Assembly: GCA_034336665.1 (NCBI GenBank)
Contig: CM067591.1
Location: 1,302,001-1,366,000 of the forward strand
DNA length: 64,000 bases
Direction: 5' to 3'
DNA from: Luscinia megarhynchos
Lineage: Eukaryota > Chordata > Aves > Passeriformes > Turdidae
Shown: positions 35,557 to 44,778 of the stretch, in pieces
How positions within the stretch are numbered: the first letter of the stretch is position 1
Layout of the letters: each line of letters opens with the position of its first letter
Made by a program: the position numbers and the translations under genes
Notes under the pieces: model-generated
What the model was told of the DNA's origin: nothing
Databases searched by the model: none
Seen by the model: the letters and a program-made list of their open reading frames with translations, nothing else

Positions 35557-38500
35557 CTACTTGGGGTAGGGGGTAGGGGGAAGGCGCCCGAGGCTCGGAC
35601 GGTGACTCGATGGGGCCGTGGGTCCGAGGCGGCTCCCACGCCGTCCCTCGCGAGGGAGGGTTAATGGACCCCCAAACCCTGCACCCCCAATTCCTGCCCC
35701 CCCTTCCCAAAAAGCCCTTCCCTGGCCCCCCCCCGCACTCACCTCCAGCGGGAGGGCGGGGGGCACCGGCGGGTACGGCGGGATGAAGGCTCCCAGGGCA
35801 CTGGGCGGCAGCAGGGGACGTACTAGGGGACAGCGTGGGGGCGTCAGGGGGGCCGGGGAGGGGCAGGGGGGGTTGGAGGGGGGGGTCTCGGGGGGGTCTT
35901 ACCGTGCCAGCGCTGCCCAGGGAGAGGTGGCCGAGAGCTGCTGGGCCAGGGGGGCCACCACAGAGGGCTGGAGGGGGGCGTGGTCCACGGCGAGCGAGCA
36001 CAGCGCCCTGCGAGTCAGCGTCAGCGTGAGGGACACTGAGGGACACGGGGACATGGGGACATGGGGACATGGGGGGGACATGGGACATGGGGGACATGGG
36101 GACACGGCAGGCGAGCACAGCGCCCCTGCGAGAACAGCGTCAGCGTGGGGACAGGGGACATGGAGGGACAGGGGGACATGGAGGGGACGAGGGGACAGGG
36201 GAGGGGGACGAGGGACATGGGACATAGAGACATTGGGGGGCCGAGCACAGGCGCCCTGCTAGAGGCAGCATCAGCGTGGGGGACACGGAGGGGACATGGG
36301 GACATGGGGACATGGGGACATGGGGATATGGGGACATGGGGACATGGGAGGGGCCAGCACCACGCCCTGCGAGGCAGCGTCAGTGTGAGGACATGGGGAC
36401 ATGGAGGGGACATGGGGACATTTGGGGGGGCCAGCACTGCATCCTGCAAGGCACTACTAGTGTGGGGACACAGGGACATGGGGACATGGGGGGGACATGG
36501 GGACATCGGCGAGAGCCAGCACTGCGCCCTGCGAGGCAGCGTCAGTGTGGGGACATGGGGACATGGAGGGACATGAGGACATGGGGACACGGAGACATGG
36601 GGAGAGCCGGGGACATAGGGGGGACATGGGGACATGGGGACACAGGGGAGCCCAGGGACATCACGAGGGACACGGGGAGGGACCTGGGGGGGCACAGAGA
36701 CCAGGGCCATGGGGACACAGGGGGGACCTTAGGAGCCATGGGGACACCCGGGGGACATGGGGAAAAAATGGAAACCAGGACCATGGGGACAAAGGGGGGG
36801 ACACAGAGGGACATGTGGGGAGACTGAGAGCTATGGGGAGGTGGGGACATGGGGGTGACATGGGGACCAGGACCATGGGGACACGAGAGTGGGGACACAA
36901 GGGCCATGGGGACATGGGGACACAGGGACAGGGGCCATGGGGACGTGGGAGGGCCCTGGGGGGACACAGAGACCTGGGCCATGGGGACAATAAGGGCACA
37001 TGGACGAGAATACAGGGACAGGGACCTTGGGGACACACAGGGGACACCAGGAGGAGAGACATGGGGACACAGAGGGGACACAAAGGGGGAGGGCATGTAG
37101 GGACTGGGATTTTGGGGACACACAGTGCACGGGGGACATGGGGGACACTGGGGGACAATGTGGCCACAGGGCCCAGAGACCCCCAAAGTGACACCAAAAT
37201 GGGTGGTGCCTGTCAAAGGTGGGTGCGGCTTTTTTGGCTACAAGGGGTGGGGCAAAGGTGGGTGGGGCAGGGGCGGGGCTCCAGCATCCCCTCCCCCATC
37301 AGGGCAGGGCAAGTGTGGGTGGGGCTCCCAACACTCCTCAGGGCGTGGCACTGGGTGTGGCAGTGGGCGTGGCAGTGGGCGTGGCTCACCGTGGGCTGCA
37401 CGAGGTAGGACTGGTGCATCCAGGTGGGGCCGTGGACCTGTGGGTGACACCAGGTGGGAGCAGCTGAGCAACTGCCCGTTTTTCCAGGTGAGGACCCCTC
37501 CCCAAAACCCCCCCCAAACCCCCCATACCTGGTAGGAGGACACCGGGGAGGGCAGGTAGGGGGCCAGGGCGGCCGGGGGGCAGCATCCGGCCGGGGGCCA
37601 GCCCGTAGGGCGTGGGGTAGAACCTGTGGGGAGGGGGGGGTCGGGGTTGGGGGGGTCCGGGGGCTGGCAGCCCCCACCCCACCAGGGCTGGGGGTGTCCC
37701 AGGGGCACCCACCCGTTCTGCAGCGCCGTCGCCGGGTCGTAGGCCAAGGTCACGGTGCCCTGGGGAGGGGGAAAGGGTCAGTGCTGCCCTGCAGCCCCCC
37801 TCCCTCCCCAGCACCCCAAAAACCCCCGAGCCCCCCTCACCGTGTCGCCGTCCCGGGCCCAGGCTCTGCCGTTGGACACGAACTTGCCCTGGCTCTGCCG
37901 CTTCTTCTGCCCCCCATCAGCTGAATTTGCAGAGCAGGGGGGTCTGGGGGGAGCTGTGTGGGGGGTGTTAGTGATGCCAGCCGACCCCCAGCACCCCCAA
38001 AATCCCCTCTCAGAACCAGCCCCCAGCCCACCTGGCACCCCCGGGGGGAAGTTTTGATGAACTTCCCGTTGAAGTGGGTGATGACAGCCTCGCACTTCTC
38101 GGTGGATTCCATCCTGGGGGGAGCGGGGGCTGGGCCGGGGGCCACAGGCGGGCCCCCCCCTGCTCTGTGTGCCCCCAGCCCCGTGCAGCCCCCCAAGTTC
38201 GTGTGACCCCCCAAAACCCTTCACCCTTTCAGGTTCCCCCATGTGCCCCTCCCAGCCCCCGTGCAGCCTCCCCCAGTTCTACACCCCTGCAGCCCTCCCC
38301 ATCCTCCCGAGCCCCCCAGCCCCACGTACCCCCCATCCCCTGCAGCCCCCCAACTCTGTGCAGCCCCCCAAATCTCTGTCTCCCCAGCCCCACATATTCC
38401 CATCCCCTGCAGCCCCCCAGCTCTGTGCAGCCCCCCAAATCCTGTCCCCCAGCCCCACATATTCCCATCCCCTGCAGCCCCCCAACTCTGTGCAGCCCCC

Positions 38501-40503
38501 AAATCTCTGTCCTCCCAGCCCTCCCCATCCTCCTGAGCCCCTCCAGCCCCATGTATCCCCCATCCCTTGCAGCCCCCCCAGCTCTGTGCAGCCCCCCAAG
38601 TTCTGGCAGCCCCTCCAGTTCTGTTAAGCCCCCCCAATTCCCTGTACCCCTCAGCCCTCCCCCATCCTCCTGAGCCCTCCCCATCCCCCTGCAGCCCCCC
38701 ACCAGCTCTATGCAGCCCACCCCCCAGCCCCACCAACCCCCCCCGGGCCCTGCCAGACCCCCCCATACCGTGCAAAGCCCACCCCCCGGCTGGCCCCGTG
38801 GGGGTCCCGCAGGATGCGGGTGGAGACCACCTGCCCAAAGGGCTTCAGCAGCGCCTCCAGCTCCTGCTCGTCCACGCCCAGCGGCAGGTTGGAGATGTAC
38901 AGGTTGGTGGGGTCCTGCTCCTGTTGCTGTGGGGAGGGGTCAGGGGGCTGCCTGGGCCCCTGGGGGGGTCCCGGGGGGGCTCTGAGGGTCGGGGGGGGTC
39001 CCTACCTTGGCCATCTGCGCCTGCACCCCGCTGGCCTTCAGCGCTGTCACGGCTTTTTGGGCGGCTGTGGGGCTGTCAAAGTCCACGAAACCATAACCTG
39101 GGGAGGGGTGGGAGATCGAGAGAGACCCTCCAGAAACCCCCCCAGACCCCCCCTCCAGCCCTGCTGCCCCCCAACCTTTGCACTTGTTGGTTGTCTTGTC
39201 CAGGATGGCTTTGGTGGAGACGATCTTCCCATAGCTGGGGGGGGGAAAAGGGGGAGTCAGAACCCAGTGGGACCCCCCAGCCCCCCCTGAGGGGCTCTGG
39301 GGGGAGGGGGACAGCGGGACCCCAGCCCCACTCACGGCTGGCAGAGCTTGACCAGGTCCTGGTCTGTGGTGCCGGGGTGCAGCCCCCGGATGTAGAGGTT
39401 GGTCTTGCTGAGCTGGTCCGGGGCCCCCCCGGCAGGGCTGGGGCTGGGGGGGCCCAGGGGCTGGGCCGGGGGCACATAGGGCTGCTGGGGGGTGGCAGGG
39501 GGTCAGTACCCACCGGGGTTCCCCCAAAATCCACCCCCCTAAAGGACACAGCGTGGATGTGAGGAGGAGCTGCTAGAGCCCCCTCCCCAAAATGGGGTTC
39601 TGGAACCCCCACCCTGCTCCGGGGACCCCGAGGCAGCTGGAAACCTCCGGGCTGATGTCAACGGGCAAACGTGAATCACCCGCGGCCGCCCCCGCACCCC
39701 GGGCCCCCCAAAATCCCTCATCCCCCCGGGAATGCCATCACCTCCCCCCAGGACCCCAGCATTTCCCCCGACCCCATTACCTCACCCCTGGACCCCCCAA
39801 AATCTCTGCCCCCATCATCCCTCCCAACCCACCGGGGGTCCCCATCTCTCTTCCTGCAGGGTCCCCACCCTCGTCCCCCCACCCCCCGAGACCCCCGCCC
39901 TTCCCCCCGAGGGTCCCCATCCCCCCACTAAGGGGGGTCCGAGTGTTTCCCCCCACCCCCTCTATCATCCCCCTGTCCTCATCACCCCCCACACGAGTGT
40001 CGCTGTCCCCTGTCCCCCACCCCAAGTGCCACCCCCCACGCCCCCCCCAGCTCCCCATATCCCCCCCAAATCCCGCCCCTGCTGCAGCTCGGGGGGGGAG
40101 CACTGGATGGGGGGTGACGCCCCTCCTCCCAGCCCTCCCCCTCCCCCCATCACCATTAACCGAGCACGGGGGAAACTGAGGCACGAACGGGGTGGGGGGC
40201 AGGGCGCACACACGGGACCCCCCAAACCGCACCGGGAGCAGCGGAGAGCGGCGATCACCGCAGCGTGTGCCCGCACTGTCCCCGGAGAGGGTGGCTCTCA
40301 GGGGTGTCCCCCTTTCCCAGAACCCCCATTCCCCGCCCCCCCCAGGCCTGTCCCGCCGGGACCCGCCCCCGCTCGTTCCCCCCCAATACCGGGCCGAGCC
40401 CCCCGAGCCCCCGGTCAGCGCCCCCCCGGGCCGGTACCTTCTTGCCGCCCTTGTTGTAGGCGAAGGCGGGGAGCCCCGAGCGCGGCGGCACCGAGAGCAG
40501 CAT
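35557..40503 (-). CDS. RBMS2: RBMS2, single-stranded-nucleic-acid-binding protein with two RRMs
   Basis: MSSP/SCR-family RNA- and ssDNA-binding protein. Exons in minus order: 40503-40438 ([20 protein letters not shown]), 39484-39336, 39234-39176, 39097-39006, 38926-38769, 38113-38032, 37920-37841, 37759-37713, 37623-37529, 37437-37390, 36007-35903, 35822-35743, and a last exon ending at TAG 35559-35557 whose start (about 35657) is uncertain. RRM1 spans exons 2-4 ([36 protein letters not shown]); RRM2 starts [11 protein letters not shown] and includes [20 protein letters not shown]. The C-terminal half matches RBMS2 in [15 protein letters not shown] and [11 protein letters not shown]. Single-base frame changes are needed at 38043-38048 and 37575-37580, and exons 11-12 are partly out of the ancestral frame (see findings). 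RRM exons are intact. The gene is divergent from its AQP-side neighbour and convergent with BAZ2A. Confidence 0.93.
36010..37200. repeat. GGGGACAT minisatellite carrying copies of the RBMS2 exon-11 acceptor
   Basis: Long tandem array of GGGGACATGGGGACA-type units in an RBMS2 intron. Interspersed in the part nearest exon 11 are about five near copies of the exon-11 boundary, which on the plus strand reads GCGCCCTGCGAGTCAGCGTC. Copies sit near 36115, 36245, 36355, 36435 and 36520. On the minus strand each reads as a pyrimidine-bearing CTGACGCTG..CGCAG followed by the first bases of the exon. Confidence 0.8.
38220..38720. repeat. CCCCATCCCCTGCAGCCCCCCA minisatellite in RBMS2 intron
   Basis: Units of about 30-75 bp combining CATCCCCTGCAGCCCCCCAG, CTCTGTGCAGCCCCCCAAAT and CCCAGCCCCACATATTCC. 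It fills the intron between the exon at 38769-38926 and the exon at 38032-38113. Confidence 0.85.
39490..40437. other. RBMS2 intron 1, C-rich, nothing recognised
   Basis: C- and CCCCA-rich intronic DNA between the first two RBMS2 coding exons. Long plus-strand Pro/Ser frames here reflect composition; no element or conserved block was recognised. Confidence 0.6.
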
Positions 40504-40604
40504 TTTCCCGAGCGCGAGGGGCCGGGACCGGGCGTGACGTCACACCGGGAGCCAGCCTGGAATCCGGGCGGGCCCCGCCGCGCCGGGTCCTAGCGCCGGT
40601 CCGC

Positions 40605-41345
40605 GCCCGGTGCTGCCTGTTCTCCTCCGGTGTCACCCCCGGTGCTGCCCCATTATCCCCTGGTGCTGCCGGTCCTTCTCCGGTGTCACCCCCCGGTGCT
40701 GCCCCCGTTATCCCCCGGTGTTGCCCGTCCTCCTCCGGTGTCACCCCCGGTCTTGCCCTGCCACCCCCCGGTGTTGCCCGTCACCCCCGGTGCTGCCCGT
40801 CCTCCTCCGGTGTCACCCCCCGGTCCTGCCCCATCCACCCCGATCCTGCCCCGTTCTCCCCCGGTGCTGCCCGGTCCTCCTCGGTGTCACTCCCCGGTTC
40901 TGCTCTATCCACCCCGGTACCCCTCGGTCCTGCCCTATCACCTCCCGATCCTGCCCCGTCCTCCCCGTCACCCCCCCGGTCCTGCCCTGTCCTCCCCGTT
41001 AGCCCCCGGTGTTGCCCCCGTCACCCCTCGGTCCTGCCCCCGCCACCCCCGGTATTACTCCGTCACCCCCGATTCTGCCCCGTCCTCCCCGGTACCCTCC
41101 CGGTGCTGCCCCGTCACCCCCGGTCCTGCCCCGTCACCCCCCGATCCTGCCCCGTCCTCCCCGTCACCCCCGGTCCTGCCCCGTCACCCCCGATCCTGCC
41201 CTGTCCTCCCCGGTACCCTCCCGGTGCTGCCCGTCACCCCCGGTGTTACCCCCGGTCCTGCCCTCGTCACCCCTGATTCTGCCCCGTCCTCCCCGGTACC
41301 CTCCGGTGTTGCCCCGTCACCCCCCGTTGCCCCCGGTCACCCCCC
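40605..41345. repeat. Minisatellite CCGGTCCTGCCCCGTCACCC upstream of RBMS2
   Basis: About 30 units of roughly 20-30 bp alternating CCCGGTGCTGCCC, GTCACCCCCGGTCCTG and GTCCTCCCCGGTACC. It begins about 100 bases upstream of the RBMS2 start codon. Its strand bias explains the long Pro-rich frames in this stretch. Confidence 0.88.
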
Positions 41346-41639
41346 ACGACAGCGACAAACCCCCCGGGGGTCTCACCCCACTTTGAATATTGTGTCCCCC
41401 CCACCACAAATAAAGCGTCCCCCGGTGAGACCGGCCGGGACACCGGGGGAACACCGGGGGAGCACCGGGGGGACACGGGGAGGGGGGTCGCACACCCATT
41501 CTCTGCCTCATCGGAGCCAACCGGGGGGTCGCTCTTACGAACCCCCGGGGGGGCTGCACCCACCGAGCCCCCCCCTGCGCGCCGGGGGATGTCACGGACC
41601 CCCCACCCCGGTACAGCGCGGCGCCTTTAAGTGAGGCCC

Positions 41640-41835
41640 CGCCCACCGCCGCCATTACCCCTCAGCCCCGCCTCCCCGCCTGCACCGTGGGCGCGGCCAT
41701 TTTGGAGGAGCTGGTCACGTGGTTTGACACCACACCCCGCCCGCCGCCATATTGGCGCCTTTCCTCCGTCACGTGACTGCACCAAAGCCCCGCCCCCTGC
41801 TGAGGCAGCGCTGGGGGCCGCCATCTTGGAGTCGG
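41640..41835. promoter_or_regulatory. Orphan CpG-island promoter with four YY1-like and two CACGTG motifs
   Basis: GCCGCCATTAC at 41648-41658, GCGGCCATTTTGG at 41692-41704, CGCCGCCATATTGG at 41742-41755 and GCCGCCATCTTGG at 41817-41829 match the YY1 core; TCACGTGG at 41715-41722 and TCACGTGAC at 41769-41777 are USF/MYC-type E-boxes. No TATA and no CCAAT. This looks like a housekeeping promoter, yet no coding exon follows on the plus strand before 44.78 kb. YY1 motifs read AAGATGGCGGC on the minus strand, so it may instead serve RBMS2. Confidence 0.6.
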
Positions 41836-42850
41836 GAAAGGGGGAATTTGGGGGGCACCTGAGGGGTCTGTGGGGCGAGATTGGGGTTTCTAGCGGGCTC
41901 TGGAGGTCTGTAGAGTAGGATGGGAGGATTCTGGGGGCACTGCAGGGTCTCTGGGGCATCGTGGGGGCACCTGGGTGTCTGTAGGGCAGGATTGGGGGAC
42001 CTTGAGGGGGTCTGTGGGGCAGGTTGTGGCATCTTGGGGGGTCTATAGGGTGAGACTGGGCGTGCTGGGGGCACCTCTGTGGGGCAGAAGGGGGGCACCT
42101 GAGACTCCTGAGGGATTGGGGGGGTCACAGGACACTTGGGGGGAGCTCTGTGGGGGCATCTTGGGGGGCACCTGAGCATCTGTAGAACAGGCCTGGGAGT
42201 ATTGGGGGAGTCTGTGGGGGCAGGATGGGTCACCTGGAGGGTCTGCAGGGCAGGATTGGGGGGTCTTAGGGGCACTTGGGGGGTCCCCAGAGGGTTTGTG
42301 AGGTGAGACAATGCCAGGAATATTCTGTCAGGGTCAGAAGGGGGGCAGCTCAGCTGGGGGGGGCACAGGGTTTGGGGGAGCTCCTCTTCAGGGCCCCTTG
42401 TCCTGCTCGGTGTCCCCCCAAATGTCCCTGTGTCCCCCCCGGGACTGCCCGTATGTCCCAGCACAGTGTCCCCGGGGTGTTCCCCCACGTGTCCTCCTCC
42501 AGTGTCCCCCCATATCCCCCCCGCGTGTCCCCTTTGTCCCCCCCCACATCCCCCCGGATTCCCCCTAGAACACCATCACCGCTGTCCCCCCGGTGTCCCC
42601 CCGCGTGTCCCGGCGCTGTCCCAGCCCTTTGTGGCCGCGGATTGTTCTGGCTTTGCCGGGCTCAGCAGCGCCGGGGGCCCCCCCGTGCTGAGCCAGGGCT
42701 TCGCCCGCTGACTCACCCCACGTGCGGGGCCGCTGCTGAGCCGGCAGAGCCTCGGCCCGGGGGGGCACCGGGGCTGTCCCCCCCCCTCAGACCCCTCCTG
42801 CCACCCCACGGGGATCTGCACGGTGGGGTCAGCCCCGGGACTGAGCTTGT
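41836..42850. other. Gene-free interval between RBMS2 and the aquaporin pair
   Basis: Loose repeats of GGGGGCACCTGAGGGTCTGT up to about 42300, then C-rich DNA. At 42656-42745 several TGCTGAG or GCTGACTCA half-sites cluster (see findings). No GLS2 or SPRYD4 exon was recognised on either strand. Confidence 0.55.
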
Positions 42851-43880
42851 TCCCGGTGTGTGACCGCCCTGGGGACACCCCGTGTGCCAGGTGTGTGACA
42901 CCCCCCGGGATATCCCTGTGCCAGGTGTGTGACACCCCCGGGGATATCCCTGTGCCAGGTGTGTGACACCCCCGGGACACCCCTGTGTCAGGTGTGTGAC
43001 ACCTCCTGGGATATCCCTGTGCCAGGTGTGTGACACCTCCTGGGGACACCCCGTGTCAGGTGTGTGACACCTCCTGGGATATCCCTGTGCCAGGTTTGTG
43101 ACACCTCCCGGGATATCCCTGTGCCAGGTGTGTGACACCCCCCGGGATATCCCTGTGCCAGGTGTGTGACACCCCCGGGATATCCCTGTGCCAGGTGTGT
43201 GACACCCCCGGGATATCCCTGTGTCAGGTGTGTGACACCTCCTGGGACATCCCTGTGTCAGGTGTGTGACACCCCCCGGGACATCCCTGTATCAGGTGTG
43301 TGACACCCCCGGGACATCCCTGTGCCAGGTGTGTGACCCCCCCGGGATATCTCTGTGCCAGGTGTGTGATACCCCCGGGATATCCCTGTATCAGGTGTGT
43401 GACACCCCCGGGGACACCCCTGTGCCAGGTGTGTGACACCCCTGGGGTATCCCTGTGTCAGGTGTGTGACACCTCCCGGGACATCCCTGTGTCAGGTGTG
43501 TGACACCTCCCTGGGATATCCCTGTGCCAGGTGTGTGACACCCTGGGGACACTCCTGTGTCAGGTGTGTGACCCCCCCCACCGGGATATCCCTGTGCCAG
43601 GTGTGTGACACCCCCGGGATATCCCTGTGCCAGGTGTGTGACACCCCTGGGGACACTCCTGTGCCAGGTGTGTGACACCCCTGGGGTATCCCTGTGCCAG
43701 GTGTGTGACACCCCTGGGGTATCCCTGTGCCAGGTGTGTGACACCCCTGGGGACACTCCTGTGCCAGGTGTGTGATACCCCCCACCGGGATATCCCTGTG
43801 CCAGGTGTGTGACACCCCCAGGACACCCCTGTGCCAGGTGTGTGACACCTCCCGGGATATCCCTGTCCCTGAAATGTTTC
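42850..43880. repeat. 33-bp minisatellite CCAGGTGTGTGACACCCCCGGGATATCCCTGTG
   Basis: About 30 head-to-tail units of 30-36 bp, each with CCAGGTGTGTGACAC followed by CCCCGGGATATCCCTGTG or CCTGGGGACACCCCTGTG. Point differences between units are frequent, so it is an old but well-kept array. All six frames stay open for long stretches because of the repeat. Confidence 0.95.
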
Positions 43881-44024
43881 AGGTGTGTGACACTCCCCTG
43901 GGGACAGTCCCATTCCCCAGCTTATTCCAGGTGTGTGACCCTCTTGAGGATCCTGTCCCCACTCTTGTCACAACTGTGAGACACCCTCCGCCCCCTTCGG
44001 GACCCGACACAGCAGGGACAGCCC

Positions 44025-44215
44025 TGTCCCCATCCCTGTCCCAGCTGTGTCACCCATCCTGTCCCCCCTGCCAGGGACAGCCCTGTCCCCATCCCTGTCC
44101 CAGCTGTGTCACCCATCCTGTCCCCCCTGCCAGGGACAGCCCTGTCCCCATCCCTGTCCCAGCTGTGTCACCCATCCTGTCCCCCCTGCCAGGGACAGCC
44201 CTGTCCCCCTCTTAA
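44025..44215. repeat. 59-bp tandem repeat, three copies
   Basis: Three nearly identical units of 59 bp containing CAGCTGTGTCACCCATCCTG and CCAGGGACAGCCCTGTCCCC. Their near-identity suggests recent amplification next to the older 33-bp array. Confidence 0.92.
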
Positions 44216-44778
44216 TCCACGTGTGTCACTCCTCCCTTTGCCCCACCAGGGACCCTGTCCCCACTTTTGTCCCAGGTGTCTGACATCGCCACCCCCCTGC
44301 CAGGGGACAGCCCCGTATCCCGTGCTCATCCCAGGTGTGTCACCCTGTCCCCTGTCACCCTGCCCCTTGTGACCCCTCAGTCCCACTCGGGTCCCTGTGC
44401 TCATCCCAGGTGTGTCACCCTGTCCCTGTGTTTATCCCAGGTGTTCCATCCCCCCAGGGACAGTCCCCACTCTCATCCCAGATGTGTGACCCTCCCTCAT
44501 CCCCCCCAGTCTTTCATCCCGGCCTTTCATCTCTGGTTGTCCTGGCAACACCCCAAAGGGTCCTGGGGGTTGCCATGGCACCCAGGGATGCTCCAAGCCC
44601 AAGCCAAGGACCCCCGCAGCCCCCTCCCAAAATCCTGCCCCACCCTCAGCACCTCGGGGGTGCCCTGTGCAAGGGGTGGCAGTGCTGGGGGGTGACAGGG
44701 ACAGGGGTGGCAGTGCCGGGGGGAGGAGGTGCCCCCACCCCGGGTGTGCTCTGCGCTCCCCTCTCCCTCAGCTGCACC

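Noticed and set aside
36010..37200. Telomere-like or origin repeat
   Set aside because: The unit GGGGACAT is not TTAGGG and the array lies between conserved RBMS2 exons.
39732..41276. 514-codon plus-strand Pro-rich open frame
   Set aside because: Antisense to RBMS2 intron 1, exon 1 and the upstream minisatellite; no conserved motif, composition-driven.
42276..42863. Possible remnant GLS2 coding exon (LGELLF resembling a glutaminase motif)
   Set aside because: Only a six-residue chance resemblance; flanking residues do not align and no splice signals fit.
42850..43880. CRISPR-like array of 33-bp repeats
   Set aside because: Units abut without unique spacers and vary by point changes; this is a eukaryotic minisatellite in an intron-bearing vertebrate locus, with no cas genes.
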